From: Camarhynchus parvulus
Lineage: Eukaryota > Chordata > Aves > Passeriformes > Thraupidae
Assembly: GCF_901933205.1 (NCBI RefSeq)
Contig: NC_044576.1
Coordinates: 11,441,024-11,505,023 of the forward strand
Reading direction: 5' to 3'
Length of the DNA stretch: 64,000 nt
Positions within the stretch are counted from its first letter, which is position 1. The number at the start of each line of letters is the position of its first letter. The translations under genes were made by a program, and so were the position numbers. Below the pieces are notes generated by a model. That model saw nothing but the letters and a program-made list of their open reading frames with translations. It was not told the origin of the DNA and ran no database searches. This document shows, piece after piece, positions 48,000 to 62,547 of this stretch.

Positions 48000-50900
48000 A
48001 ACTGTGCACCTACACAGTGTCTAAGAGATTGACATGAGCAAATCACATAAAACCTAAGCTGAATTACATGAGTGAGAGAACTTCTTCAGTATATTCCACA
48101 AAACAGTGCCTGATGTGTTTGAAGAAAGTTTACATTCAAAATAAACTTGGATTTCTAGTCAGAAAAGGCCCACTGAAATAGGGGAATTCTCCCCTCAAGA
48201 TAACCCTTTAACAGGCTCTTGCTTGGAAACTGAATATGCAGAGGGATAAGAATAGAGTGGCAGAGAATGCCCTGCTTAGAACAAGAGAAAATAGCAGCTG
48301 CTACTATGACTGCAATGCACTTGTGTATGCAGGACAGCTTGAAAGTTGCAAAGGACTAGAAAGCACTACTAACTTAAGAAAAATACAAATAAAACCTCTA
48401 ATTCAGTGCCTAATTTTGTCTGTCTAATTTTAAGTTCTGCTGAATGATCAGCTGAACACAATGAAACAAGGACAGGCTAAAGAGAAGCACAGATTTAGAT
48501 GGGATTTTGAGCAAGGTTCTAACTCCACTCCCAAAGGCAAGTGAGCTCTTACTAATCCTGTCCTTAATAAATTATCATTTAAATTGACACAACTACTGAT
48601 CCTATTACTGCTTAAGTACAAAAGCCACTTTATATGTGTAATAATTCCACAAGCACTGAGATTTCCATTCAACAGGCCATCTAATGTCTGCAGTTCAAGA
48701 CTAGGGCACAGCACTTCTGGCAGAAAAAAAAATAAAATTCAGTCCTGAGTGAAATTGCAGTAACCTGATAATTAACTGCTTAGCGTGATGTGTAATGAAA
48801 AGTTGAGGCTGAGGTGAAAGATGACTTCCACCTCTGTACAGTCTGATAGCAGGAAGATTCCTTTAGAACCTAGAGATACAGTAGGTTGTTGGTTGAAAAG
48901 GAAACATTGTGTGGATTTCTATGAGGCTTCTGTGAGCGGCAACAAAAGTTGTCCTTTCTGAGAAATGTACCCAGAATGAGAATATCTCCTGCTGGACAGC
49001 TTGGACAAAGAGCTGGGACTGCCAAAAGCTGTGGAAAGCTGCCAAAGGACAAGGAAGAAAATAAAGCAACAGAGAAGTGCTAACATTTTATCAAAAAAAT
49101 CTTTAGGGTAGGGAAAGGCAAACTTATAAATACCAACAGTCACCATACATGAACACCCTGAAACAGGAAAGAGCAGAAATTCCAGCTAGGGAGCACAGTA
49201 AAAGATTTTGCACAGGAAATGGGGAGATCACATTACCATCAATATGTTGATTTTCAGAGAGGGCCCATATAGACAATAAAACAGTTGCAGTCCTATAACT
49301 CCTTTTAATACTATGAATAGTAAAAAATCTAACATCTAACCTGCAAGAACCCTTATGGATCACCATCTGCAAACAGCAGGAAATAGTCACACTTGCTGAA
49401 GTGGGAGGCAGGCACATCAGTCTACAGACATTTTCAGGTAACATTTCACTGATATTCACCAACATCTGAGCCTTTGTTCAATCATGTCCTGGGTTAGAAT
49501 AAAATTTGTATCAATTGTTGCGTAAAAATGATAAGGATAAGCAATTAAAACTCCTATGGAGGACTACAATTTTGCAGCCACTCAATTGTCATGATTATCA
49601 CTTCAAAAGTAAACCAAACTTTTTTCCTCCATATTCAAAATAAGTAGAAAAACCTCAGAAAACCTCCACCAGCATATTTGCAGAGTGACATAGTGCTGGT
49701 GAAACAAGAGATTATTTAAGTCCTGTCCTCAAATAAACTGATTTTTCTTCATTCAAGCAAGCATTCTCACATACACTTCTACACAAGTTTGGGAAGGAAT
49801 TTTAAAGGAATATCTTCAGAGTTGTTTCTGTTCTCATGTAGTCAGGTCTGACTTTAAGAAGAAGCTACACCTGACTGTGGAAACTGAGCTGCTGCATTAC
49901 TGCCACAGAGAGATTAGATAGTACTAAAATTAAGATCGTGGAGCCACATGTCATGCTTTGCAGCATAGTTACTTCTCTCATTACAATCTTTAGCAGATAC
50001 TTCTTCAGTACTATGCAATTCAGTGCAGCTACACAGATTATGTGCCTTTGCATTTGTATATGCATATGCATTCTATGTTCCAAACAAATGTGGCTGTTAC
50101 CATATATACCTGCCATAATATTTGAGTTACTATTTCAGCATTAGCTGCACATGACTAATGCTATCCTGCTTTATTGTTTGGAAGCTGCATATAAAATAGT
50201 AAGAAAAAGTGGCACTGATTTATTTGCATGATTAGTGAAAGCAGTCCTGTGTAAGGATCTCTTGATTACCACAGGCTGTATAAATTTCAATAAAAAGCAT
50301 TCAGTAGCTGGCACTGAACTCTACGTGGCAGTAATGTACCAGCTCAGTCTGTACAGCCAAGGCTTAAAATAGGCAGGGGATTACATGTAGCAGGTGTAAA
50401 TTAGGCAGATATTAGGACTTGACCCTGTGAAGCATGAGAAGAAGTAACAACCTGTGAAACAAATTTAAAGAATTCATAATTTACCACAATTTTAGGAAGC
50501 CATGTCCCTCCATCTCCTGCATAATGAGCAAAAAATTCCCCTTCATCTTTCTGAAAACATATTCATGCTTGCTAGAGTCTTAAAAATCAACTTATATTTT
50601 TGTGGCCATCCTGTCTGGCTTTGTAGAATGTTTTGGAAGAGAGCTCTACAATTTTCCATCCTAAGACATCTGATAGCTACACTAAAAATAGCCCCATGGC
50701 AATTCCTCTGTTGAAGATACACCTACTGGTATGTGTCATGTTGATCATAGTTCAGAATCCTCTTGGACACTCAAACTACTGCTGATGTCCCAGGGGCTGT
50801 AACAGAATGAGTCTCACTGTGCTCTTTAAACAATCATTAATAACTTATGCCCATAATAAACCACATGAGAGTGTAGCTATTTTCTGCTCCTTGAGTATCT

Positions 50901-53094
50901 CAAACTTGGTGTTCTCTGACCATGTGAGGGGAGGAAGGAGATGGAAATCAGCAAGTGAGAAGAGGGTATGAAGAACATCTTAGCATTGTTTGCACAGCTG
51001 TGGTGTCATGTTTTCCCCTTGCATTACATTTTTCAGTATTCCTGTCCCTCACAGTTAAATACTTCACAAATACCAAACAGTTTACCTCTCATAATTCATT
51101 AAGAACCAAGAGTTATAAGAGCTAGGCAAAGTCCCATTTCTATGGATATCTGCTCATCTTAGAGAAATGAGAGCTGGTCTCTCACTAGGGTTTCTCCTGA
51201 AACCCACTCCAGCAAGGCTTCTAGGATGTACAGCAGTAACTCAGGTGCCTCAGGGGAGACCTCCAGAGCTTCCCTATGGCTGCAGGTAGCTGCAGTGAAT
51301 GCAGGAATGCTTCCTGACAAGCTCTGCTTTGTAGTTTTTTTTCATATACATCAAATAATTGCATTCTGTGTGTAAGTGGTATCAAATATTATAACAAAAG
51401 AATTAAAAGGCTTGAAAGAGTTCAGTTTTAAATCTAAAGTTCTCCTTTAAGGAAGCTCTAGCATCTAGGTGTTACTCTGACTAAAACATCTCTTCTGCCA
51501 AATTCTGGAGAGTATAGGTCTCCATTTCTGCACTGCTCTATGAGCCAGCACTTTCTAGTTTATTGCTTGAAAAGACATTCCTGCTTTTTTTCAACTATTA
51601 AAATGGAATTTCTGGAGCAAGTAAACTGAATTGAAAAAAAAGAATAAAAAAATCGGTCTCCTTTATTCTATATTTAAACATTCAAATTAGTCACTAGATA
51701 TCTGCAGTCTTGCTTTTCTTTTATGTTTTTTAGCAGCATAATTATTGCATAGATGAACTTTCCAAATGGAAACCTACAGAACAACAGTCAGGTTTGGAAA
51801 AGTCTAGCCCATTTTCTTTTTTCAAACAGAAGTTTGTAAAAATGTCTTACTGATTAAACAGGGAAACTGAGGCCACCTCAAACATGAGCAAGAACCAAGC
51901 TACTAATGATACTGCTGATGAGCTAAATTGCCATGAAAAGTAATATGCACCACAGGCAAAGAGAGGAATGCAGTAGGTAGGGTGAGGGGGAAGCATCTTG
52001 AAAAGTGAGAACATGTTTGATAGGCTCGCCCCCTAAGGGGTAGAATATCACTCCTGTGCCCTGGGAGCCTTTCACTGCTCCTTTCCAACTGCTGGCTTCA
52101 GCCTTGAGTCAAGCCCTGCTACCCACATATGCACAGCTCTGGTCCATTTACACTCCAAGAGTTACCTCGATCCAACTTTTATAAACATGACAATGTTATA
52201 AACCTAACAACTGTAATAAACATAACAGTGTCACAAGTTAACAACTGCATGCACTGCAGTACATCATCCACCTGCCTGGAGTTCCAGTCACTTCTTGCAG
52301 GTGCAGAACTCAACACTTTGTTATTACCTGGCCTTAGACTAGTAACATGGAGAAGGTCTGTCCTCAGCTTTGGGAGTACAGGTACAGGGAAACAGGAAAG
52401 AAAAGGAAGTCATTAAAGGATTCTGATTCAAGTTCTACTTTGAGGTTTTTTGAGAAGGCAAATGATAAAAATCCCTTAATTACTTGTAGAAAAAAACCCC
52501 ACATTCCTGCAAGTCCAAAAAGGTACACAAAATATGATATCCAAAAGCAAGTAATGCAGTTGCAGTTCATATTAAAAAGAGTTTGGAACCAGCATGATCT
52601 TTCCATGTGCTCCAGGCAATCCAGTTTCTTAGATATACAAACAAAAGCAGATGTGATGATTTTTAGTGGCAAAGTGATTTATCTCTATATATGGTATCAG
52701 TACTAGAAAACTGTGTACAGATGACATCCACATTTTAATAAGACCAGATGTAGTTTGGAGAGCAGGGTAGCAGGAAGGAAACACTTCAACATTTTTAAAA
52801 AGATATTCTAGAATTGATTTTTTACATGGTAATAAAGGGCCTCAAACAATTTAATGTAGTAAAATGAAAAGTCAATATGATTATGGAACAAAAGAACTTT
52901 CAGAGAAATAAAGCACCATGTAATTAGTAAAACTGAAACCTATTGGCCTGGAGAGCATCAGCAGAAAAAAACTAAACCCCACCCAAAAATCTGCTAACAA
53001 GCAGCTGAGGACAATTTTAATTTGGAGAGTGATTACCCACTGGAGCTGATGCCCTTTCTGCTGCAGGGGTGTTTTTCAGATCAAGAAGACATTT
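48000..53094. other. Intergenic or intronic DNA
   Basis: No recognised gene. An octamer-like ATTTGCAT occurs at about 50223 near a TATAAA at 50280, but without supporting exon structure. A GC-richer patch lies at about 52020-52120. Confidence 0.45.
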
Positions 53095-53321
53095 TTAGCC
53101 AACGATAGAAAGATTATCCAATTCTTGGCAAAATTTACTATCTTGCTTACTGGGGTTGTTCAGAGCAAACATTTCCATAGCCTTTTCCAGCTTTAAACTC
53201 TGTGAAGAGTTAGACCTTCTTTGAAACATTTTGAGGTGAAGGCTCTTATTCAGTTTTTTACACAAACTCCTGCTATCCACTAAGGTATCTCGTAACATCA
53301 ACTGTATTTTTAACAAGGTTG
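53095..53321 (-). CDS. Terminal coding exon of an unrecognised minus-strand gene (candidate)
   Basis: A 75-codon frame with stop at 53095-53097. It is preceded on the minus strand by a pyrimidine-rich acceptor with tandem AGs (GTGAAGTAG, NAGNAG-type), both giving the same frame. The product starts TLLKIQLMLRDTLVDSRSLC and includes MFQRRSNSSQSLKLEKAMEM and a tail ending ELDNLSIVG. It has a charged, helix-like composition. Phase joins exactly to 55292-55327. I recognise no family. An ATTAAA at about 52733-52738 could serve for polyadenylation. Confidence 0.33.
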
Positions 53322-55291
53322 CTACTTCACAGCAGTAGAAGAGAAGAAATATGAGCACACACAACAAAGCTGTTAAACCCAGTGCTAGAGTGCAAGCTCA
53401 AGTGAAGAGAGCCATGTTCCAGCCGTGTCTGTAGGGCTGAGTAGTCAACTAATTAGGTAAGTCTGTTTGTAAACAGCTGGCAGTGATATAACAGGGATTT
53501 TTCTTCCTATTCCATTCCAAGAAAAACTGAATGGGAATAAATCACACACAGATAAAACACACCAGAAAACACTGATGAGGAAGCTTACTATTGAAACCTT
53601 GATCAGCAGGTTTGCTGTGTACTACTGCAGACACCAGGCAAAATAAAGGAAATTATTAAGAGTATGTATTTGAGATTGAAACTAGGCAGAGTTCCATCAT
53701 GAAGCCCCCTTATAGGCTTAAAAGCTCTTTGCTAAGAAATTGAAGAGACAAATAAGAGGCAAGAAAGACATATATTGCTGACAGCCACCTCCTGAACACC
53801 TACATTTGACTACCAAAACTCATACATTTCTGTTTTCTGGGTACAACATATAGCATTCCCTTTTCCTTTGCTCACCACAATTTTCTAGTAACTATTTCTG
53901 ACCTCAATTCTCCTATTTTTTTGGCTGGGGTTTTTATTTGGTTTTTATTCAGTTTTGGGTTTTTTCCAAGGAGAAATTTTGACATTTTTGTGCTCTTCAT
54001 CATACATTTTGTTTTTCAAACACCATGAAATTACTTGGCAACATCTGTCAAGCCAAGGAATTAACCTGAAAATAGTTAAAAGAACATACTATTTTTGCCT
54101 CCTATTCCTCTACAATACAACCAATATAATAATATTAACCTATTAGGCTGCTTTTCCTACAGTAAAGGACACATGAGATGGAGCTATGTAGATGTGACCA
54201 CTCTGTCCAGGCAGGCCTTGTACTGAGCTTGGCAAAAGAGAACAGGAGATAAAATATCCCTAGAAAAATGTCCACAAAATCTAACAAAAATAAAAGAAAA
54301 AAAGGAAGCTAACAGAAAGAAGTCAAAGGGTTTTTCTAATGCCATAGAGTAGTTCAGTGGCTGAACAAGTAATAAACAAGTAACTGGAATACAGTTCTTC
54401 CCAAGTTCCCTCTATTGCCCTAACCACAAGATGTGCTGCTGCATACCAGTGATTATTCTATGAGATCAAGACTTGCCTGTGTCTTGATGCACTGGTTAGA
54501 AGCTGAAAACAGACAAACAGTTCAGAAGCATAGTAAGAAATCAATGGATCACTGTTAATTTCCTTCCCAGTATCCATTGTTTGCTAGGAGATGCTTCCAC
54601 ACAGCATTTATGGGAGCTCTCTAACCAACAATGCAGCCCTTCTTAATCCAAGCAGTGACATACTTTTCCAAGTACTTTCCAAGTTTAATTTCCAAGAAGA
54701 TACTTCAGCAGCTAAAGGTTTAAAATTTCTTAGCTCTTTGTCAAACTCTTTAAGGGGGCTAGGGGAAAGAAAAGATTGGTAGATTCAGCAGTGAAAATAA
54801 ATTCCCCAAAGAAGAGGAGAAGTTTTGGCAATGAATAATAAGTGGGAAAAAGGTTAAAACATCAGTTGTGAAAACTCAGACTTCTAAAAAGGTGTTCCTA
54901 CAAGGTCTCAAATTTATTTACAGACAACAACAAATCTATAATTATAAAAATCTTCTAAAATAGGTCAAGATAGCCTTTTCCATGCAGATTAGTTATCCAA
55001 GGCACAAAGAAGATAACAGTAACATTCCCAAAGTCTGAGTTGCTGCAAAATTGATAAAGCCAGGCCATGTATTTTCTGGTCTTGATATGAAACCCACTAA
55101 AAATAGGAGACTTTACTAACACAAAATGCTTTAAACACCCTGCAGAGGAGCAAAGGGTTTGTGTTGGTTTTTTGGTTATTTTTTTTATGGCAGCCATTTA
55201 GAAACACTGACAATTCTTTATCAGAGGCCCACTGTAGTAGTACTGACATCAAAATTCAGTTCTCAACACATAACTACTGATTTTTACTCAC

Positions 55292-55327
55292 CCTGCTTTT
55301 GCTTATGAATGTAAGTAATTTGTACTT
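55292..55327 (-). CDS. Candidate 36-base microexon, minus strand
   Basis: Very good signals: a T-rich acceptor ending GCCATAG and donor CAGG|GTGAGT. In phase with its neighbours it encodes VQITYIHKQKQ between split codons. Length is a multiple of three. Function unknown. Confidence 0.3.
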
Positions 55328-56875
55328 CTATGGCAAAGTAAAAAGTAAGAAAAGTTTCTTCTTAGATAAAGAACACATCAGCAAGTCCTAATAGGTAATT
55401 ACAAGAAGGTTGCACAACATTAAGAAATATTTTATAGTATTCTTAATAGGTGTGTAGAATAACATGCAGCCAAACTAATTAAATGTAGAAATTTCTTGAC
55501 TATTATCTACTGCAGCTAAGGTTAAAAACAGGTATTTTGAGGAAAGTGGTCAGAGCTCCAAAAGACAAGTGCCTGTGCATTCAAGTGGCTCAGTCATACT
55601 GTAGGCTGTACAGATGCTATGTGACAAACCCTGTCAGAATTATATGATTTTCTCTTTAGACTGGGAAAGTGTGGTCCTACAGAGTAGGACTAAGATTTGT
55701 GGTTTACTGACTGGAAAGATCTGCTGTGTCACTGTCTATATAAGCTACACTGTGGCCAACCCTTGGCCAAAGGATAAATAGATATGATTTCCTATTCTGC
55801 CACGACATAGGCTCCATTGACATGTACACTTGAAAGGCTAAACTAAACTAACCCACTTCATCTAAACACCTATGCAATTTAGCAACATCTCAAATCTATA
55901 GCTAAAATTTCAGGCTTTTGTGCAGCACTGAGGAGCTTTAACCAGTGATTATTTTCAAGACAGGAGAGCAAGACCTGTAAAGAAAAAAAAAATTAGCTCA
56001 TGCACAGTCGTGTGAATAATGAATTCCCTTCTGTATCCCTAGGCACCCCCAGGTTAATAGTTAATGCAAGGGGTTTTGAATAAATTCTGCAAGAAAATCT
56101 AGCTTAAGCTAAATCTCAAAAATATAAGAGGTGTCAAATATTGGACAGGATAGTCAAAGAAGAAAAATAATATTTTAGTAATTTGTCCTTGGCAAGATAC
56201 TATTTTTCTCTTAAAATTAGAAACCTTTTTTCCAGTCATATTTGTACATCATTTTCCTACAGAATCTGACGTAATCAGAAGTTACTGAAAAGACTAAAAA
56301 GAACCACAGCCCTTATACCACTTATACCACATTTTCTTTTGGGTGAAAGCTGAAAAGGAATAGCTGTGTTATCTGCTAGCAGATCATCAAAAGCCTTCCA
56401 GAAAATGAACTTACTGTCCATACAGAGCAAGCAACAGAATCACTGGGTCTTGATTAACCAGTGGTTAAAATAAACAACTGGGAAGCACCATTCCAATAGA
56501 CACTTTTAAAACATGAAAACAAATAAATTGATAATTATAATAAGTGCTGCTGGAAAAAGTCTGAGTGGTTATTGCTTTATTCTTAAGTCAGGTGCAGCCT
56601 CAGCTAGGAGGCAGCAAATTCAGGTATTTCAAAATGTACTTCTTCAAAGCAGAAGGTACTCTGTAGAAGGATTTTTTAAAAAGTAAATAACAATTTTTAA
56701 AACCCCAAAACTATGCTAACAATGCATGTTAAAATTTAGTAGTTGCTTTAAATTTTTAATTTGTAAATTTTTTCATGAAGCTCATGAGATAAATGCTGGC
56801 ATCCTATATGTTTCATTTTGTTAAATTTAGAATAACCAAAATAATTTTTTATCGCTCGGTGATTGAAATACTTAC

Positions 56876-56907
56876 CCACATTAAACTCGTCTTTCTTCAT
56901 GTTCCTT
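56876..56907 (-). CDS. Candidate 32-base exon, minus strand
   Basis: The acceptor is a long T tract ending CCCAACACAG and the donor TGTGG|GTAAGT, both strong. The frame compatible with both neighbours encodes RNMKKDEFNV, basic then acidic. Confidence 0.3.
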
Positions 56908-58308
56908 CTGTGTTGGGAAAAAAAAAAAAGAGGAAAAAAAGCTAGAGGTGGGAAGTCTACTTGGAGGAAGTTTGTCAGTGCTACAGCTTCAGTCAACTCA
57001 AAGACTTACAGCGTACAATACTTGAGAAGTTCTAGCTAACCACAGTCTATAATAAATAATTCCTTTTTAATAATAATAAAATTTTTACTGGGAAACTAGT
57101 GAAAAATTATTGGAGACAGCATAGTCTGCCATTGAGATAAAAAGCAATAGCTGCTCAGTCAAAGCAGTGTGGTTCCTTTAAAGAAAATCTGTTCCCTCCT
57201 TCAACAATTTGACTACACTAATAAGTTAACAGAATAGCCAATAATATGGTTTTGTGTGCTTTTTTCACAAGGCATTGTGATGAGCTGTCTCACAAATATT
57301 AACAAGGAAAATAAATAGTTGTGAGCACACATACAAACAACCAGAGACATCCCCCTCTCTTCCTGCTAGGGAAGAAATTATATAAATGTATTCTTCAACA
57401 GAGGAAGTAAAAATAATACTGGAACAACCCAACCTCTATTTATTAATTGCATTATTGACACATTTGTTAGAGATTGGAAAGAAGAAGAGAGTCAGGAAAT
57501 GAGGGTGCTCTGAATAAATAGGCAAAGGAACTCTTTTTTTAAAGAGAATTATAGGAATAAGGGGGATCAAGAGGAAAAGTATATTCTGTGTTGCCTTATA
57601 TTGAAATACACTATCAATACTCAAAATTTTATCACACAAAAAGGCAGAGCCTAGTACTATTAAATAAATTAGTTTAAAATATGATTTTTCAAGAAAAATG
57701 TTAATGGGCATGAAGTGTAAAGTCAAAACCAAATAACTTTGTTTGATATGCCATAAGAACTGTTAAGTCATGAACATTTATACAGGTATACTTGAGAAAG
57801 TAAATCTCTGAGAAAGTATTTCTAACATTCAAAACTATGCACTGTGGTTTGCAGAGCAGATGCTGGACTCCTCCCAGGATGTGGGAGCATTCCACACAGA
57901 GCCAGGATGCTAGGAGTGATTATGGCAGAGGCAGAGCCTTCCTCCTGTCAGAAGAGGGTGGCTTATTAGTTCAGAGAATCTGTCACAATCAGCCAGTGGA
58001 AAAAAAGGGAGCTGGAGATATTCCACTTAAGGTATAGCAAAAGTGTTTTTTTCAGTGTAGGCTAAGGGGTTTTTGTTGGGTTTTGGTTTGTATTAATTCT
58101 AACAATATCATCCAAAACCACCAATATCTCAGTTTAGCCTGTACCTATACTGCTGCATGAGCAGAAGTTGAACAGTAATAGAAGAACTTAATGCGAAAAA
58201 AAAATGTTTAAAGTGCAAAGCTCATAATAAATTCTTAGCTTAGGCTTGAAAATTCAGGGTCTGGGCAGGCACTTAAAAAGCCACAAACACACAGGTGGCC
58301 AAACAAAC

Positions 58309-58427
58309 CCTGGCTGCTGCAGGAATCCAAAGCCACCGCTGAAGGTTTGGGGTTTCACTGCCTTCTCCTGGCGATCTGTTGAGCTTGAAGGGATATCGGA
58401 ACTAGCTGACATTGTGCAGTGAAGTGG
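58309..58427 (-). CDS. Candidate coding exon with possible start codon, minus strand
   Basis: 119 bases. The acceptor is TTGTGTCTGCACAG; an ATG follows 15 bases in, giving MSASSDIPSSSTDRQEKAVK and then PQTFSGGFGFLQQP. The donor needed to keep phase is CAGG|GTTTGT, weak but of the same type ANXA11 uses twice. A GC-rich, CpG-containing patch at about 58480-58610 lies just upstream and could be its promoter, making this the first coding exon. Product unrecognised. Confidence 0.3.
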
Positions 58428-58479
58428 CTGTGCAGACACAATCGATCATGGGAAGAACAAGAAGAACCTCGTATTTGCT

Positions 58480-58610
58480 CCCCACAAGTATCCCGCAGTC
58501 AGAGGGTGGGGCTGATGTTGCAGCCTTTCCCAGCCCGCACGCCGAGGAGCCAAAGGCAGACGGGCGCTTTAAATTCACTGCTCTGCGGTGAGGGTGCTTG
58601 CCTTAACAGT
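58480..58610. promoter_or_regulatory. Small GC/CpG-rich patch, possible promoter
   Basis: It has several CpG in a region otherwise poor in them, with CGCACGCCGAGG and GGGCGCTTTAAATTC (TATA-like on the plus strand). It could drive the candidate minus-strand exons or a plus-strand transcript with donor CTGCG|GTGAGG. Confidence 0.3.
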
Positions 58611-59837
58611 GCTGCAGCTTTACAACACTGTCTGAGTGCTGTGAAAAGAAAGGAGTAAGTTAAATGGAGGCTTTTAGAGCTCCCCAGTAGCTTCTGTCAC
58701 TCAAAACACAGCCACTCTTAATCCCAGTTCCAATAAATAGTGGAAACCATTCCCCTGAAATTCATGTGGCAAAGCAGCCTAAAGGAAAGGGCTCAGAGAC
58801 CTCCTTGCTCCCAGGTCCTGGGGGATGCCAGCAGCTTTAGTAGTCAAGTCAGCTCATCAGAAAAGGCAGAAAACTAGTTCAAAGGCAAACAATGAAATAA
58901 AAGACAAATATTCTTCGTGTGTCCAGATTCTAGTCAGCCCTTTAAAGAGGACTAGAATTCAGTGGGACAAAAGTTCTGGAAGCAGACTGGCTGACTAGGA
59001 TTTTTTTTAACTGAAAGTTTTTCTAATTTCAGAGGTAAAGGCAGGATGAGACTTTGCATCCCAAGTGAAGACCATTTTTCAAGGAAGAGGATGTATTTCA
59101 TGAATACACACTGTTAAAGCACACTCATCAAGTCCCTGCTATGTGGGTTAGTGATCTGAGTTAGAAATTAGAGGTCAGAGCTTTCACTGTCTCTTCCTGC
59201 TGGGGGTTCACATTTATCCACATTCAAATCAGGTCCTTGGTCCAAGTTTATATACCTACAGAGTTTGTTTTGATAACACCTAGCAAATGGATACACTAAC
59301 CTCTATTTAATATTGATAAAGGACTTAGCAATTCAAGAGTACCATTGATTTGAAGGTCACTGAAGAATAATATTATTTTAGAGCGTGAAAATAATTATAC
59401 AAGGCCATTTTCTTTTTCCCTTGATGGCTGAAACTTGTCTCATACCACTGATAAAATCCTGACTTAATGGGTGTTTAGTGTCCTGTGACAAATAATACAT
59501 ACTTTTGATTCCATTCCAAGCAAATAAGTAAACATCAGTACTGAATTGGGCCAGTAAGCCTCACAGAAAGGACAAATAGCCTCCATAATGAAAGAAACAT
59601 AAAAATAGTACAAGTAAAGACAAACTATTCAAGGTATCACAGCATGAAAACATTTTGTGATTCCAGAAATGCCAGTATGGCAAGCTTTCATGTAATACTC
59701 TGTGCTCTTCAAACACACAGAGGGGGGTCATCTTACCATTTTGAAACCCTTGCTAACAAAAACACTTGGTTGAGAGCTGTCTTTCATGCCTCCACAGAAG
59801 AGAAAGCATAAAAAGCTGTATAACTGGGTGAGGAAAT

Positions 59838-59934
59838 CAACAACAAAAAACCCAAACAAAACCCTCAGAAACAAACAAACCCCCCTCAAACAAAGAGCCA
59901 AAACAAAGAAATCCAGCAACAACAACAAAAACCC
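59838..59934. repeat. A/C-rich simple repeat
   Basis: AACAAA/CAAAC-type low-complexity tract. The 60-codon Lys/Asn-rich frame across it on the plus strand is a by-product. Confidence 0.85.
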
Positions 59935-61510
59935 ACACAAGGGGGAGAACTACCATAATAGATCCTGAATGGATGGGCAGGGGAAAGGCAGGAATTTGCA
60001 TTTAGCCCCAGGACCAGCACAGAAGTAGCAGAAATACACTTCATCTTTCTTAAGGACAAAGAGGAAAGCCAGAGGAGCATGGAGTTCATGTTTTAGTCTC
60101 AAGTAGGCTCACCTAGAGAACATTATGCCAATGCTTTAATCCAGACCAGGACCATTCCTATCATAAATACTGTTGGGGCTGTTCTCACTTGTTTTTATTC
60201 ACCTCTCAGAGCATCCATAGCATGTGCTAAATAAATATGTGCTCTTACTGCTGGTCTAGATGGCAAGACTATCATTTGCCTTAGGGAGAAAAAAAACACA
60301 AAAATGTGTAGGATGGGGATACCAGATCCATTGATCCTTTTAAAAAGAACTAAATCACTAACACAGATATAATCCTATTTGCTGTCCACCCCTTGGGCTG
60401 GACTGTTACTTCTCCAAACAGACATTCAAAACAATAAGCACCCAAACTATTACAGACCAAGAAAAGGAACAGAGAATTTAGTGATAAAGAATAACTCAGT
60501 AAGGAAGAGTGAATGATTAGAGAAGCAGATTGAAAAGAATAAGGCTTTTCTCCCAAACTTTGAGAATTACCGGAAGCCAGAAATTTGAGACACCTAGGCA
60601 GGATATATGACTCTTTCAATTTCTACTGAGTTTTAACTGAGTGATTTTCAAGCTTTCAATGGAATATACAAATACCACAGAGCCATAGTAGTCCAATTAA
60701 AAATGCATTCTAGAACCCAAGGTGACTAAGCTCTATCTCTGGTAACTCAGTGGAATTTATTGGTCCTTGCAGACTGGCTGCTATTATGAGGAAAAGCAAT
60801 TATTCATGTTGAAGTGTGACTGTTAATTTAAAAATGTCCCAATGTAACCCAAGTCTCCTGCTACCATACAGCCATCAAGCCATCCAGAAAGCAAATCTTT
60901 ATGGGGTATAACATGAACTACTTATTTATTAGTCTTCTAGAGCCATTCTTTATGAAAGAATTGCTATCACATAGCTATGATGGTGGAAGGCAAAAGAGAA
61001 TATTTGAAGTGTACAAACAGTACAAGATAAAGGTATTTTAAAACAGAGAATAGAACCAAATCTGAACCCTGTTCAAACTGTCCAACTACAGCTGAAAATT
61101 AATTATGATTTTGGAAGTCCTTCTGCAGATTGCTACTCCAGCTGACACCCCAGCCACAGTTAACCACAAATCAAAGCCAAACCACAACATTTTACTGGGG
61201 ATATTAGTTGTCACTGTCAGTTCTTTTCAAATGACTTTTTAAAGAGAATCATAATTTTGGCAATAATTGCAGCACAGTCATATTTTCAGTTCATCAAGAA
61301 GAAAGTTTTAAAATAAATAAAGGATTTTATTTCTAATACATTGTTGAATTCTCTACTAAATTTAGGTAAGCTTAAGACAAGTGAAACATTTTGGTAACAC
61401 TCAGTTTGCCAAGGGATGCCTGATAATTTTCTGCTAACACAACAAAAAACACAGTTCAGATAAATGGTTGTGGGGTTTTTTTCCTAGCTGCATGAATCCT
61501 CTTATCTCAC

Positions 61511-61579
61511 CTCAAAACATCTGGCAAAATAGGGAAACAGATGCAGGATACCAACATCTTCATGCAAGTCATTCATGAC
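61511..61579 (-). CDS. Candidate 69-base exon, minus strand
   Basis: A strong pyrimidine-rich acceptor (CTGTTTCTTTCTAG) and donor GAG|GTGAGA. Only one of three frames is open, encoding VMNDLHEDVGILHLFPYFAR and CFE, phase 0 at both ends, compatible with its neighbours. No family recognised. Confidence 0.3.
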
Positions 61580-62547
61580 CTAGAAAGAAACAGCTGAAAA
61601 GCATGATCCTTTCTTGTGCTGTGCCTCCTTGGGGATGTTACTATTTGTCATCCCCACTTTGCTGTATTTTGATATAGATACAGTCAAAACACACATGCTT
61701 ACACCACAAAATGACAAGCACATATAACATAACACCAGCGGTAAGGCAGAACATGAACTTTTTTCTGCAGGGCCTTCAGTTGTGCTCTGGACCCCTCTGG
61801 TTCTCATTAATGAGGGGCAATACCCTGCACCCCAACTTTCAGACCATAAAAACCAATTTGCATCTGTTCCTTTGGAAGTAATCTGTACATGACAGTGTTC
61901 TGATTCTTAAAATGGTTTCATTTCTAACATTTGAAGTTTTTAAAATTAATTGTCCTTTCCTCTGAACCTAAGACAGCACAGATGAACACAGACTAGCAGC
62001 TGAACCGCTACTCACTGCCATGTCTTGACTCAAAGTACATTAGCAACTAAGCAAAAACAAGCCAGACTGTCAGAAAAAAGGTTCAACAATTTCATATTCA
62101 TTAAGGTTCATTAATTTCATCCGTACCACTAGAAGTGGTAGCAAACAAACTGCATATTCCACATATGTAAAAGAAATACATAATTACTATCTAAAATTTC
62201 AACCCTTTTTTTTTGTTATTTTTTGGAAAATCTAGCTGGTTTGGGGATCCACAGACTCAACATGAATTGTTTTAATTTAGGTTTTTCTGTGAAAATATGG
62301 TCAATTAACATAGGGTTTTTTAGTAGAAATTTCACTAACTCAGAAACAATGTAACAAATCCAGCTCAGTTTGCTCAAGTAGTGTCCCATTTTGCTAGAGA
62401 ACTGGATACATTCTTGTTGAATATAATTTTATTGTAGCATTTTTTAAATTAAAACATTCAGAGATGGAAAAAATGTTTTTGTGAATGCAATACATAACTG
62501 TGCCATTAGCAAAGCAGAAATTTGGCAATGGCAGGAAGACACAGTAC

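Noticed and set aside
59786..59968. Lys/Asn-rich 60-codon plus-strand frame
   Set aside because: It translates the A-rich simple repeat and has no upstream exon signals.
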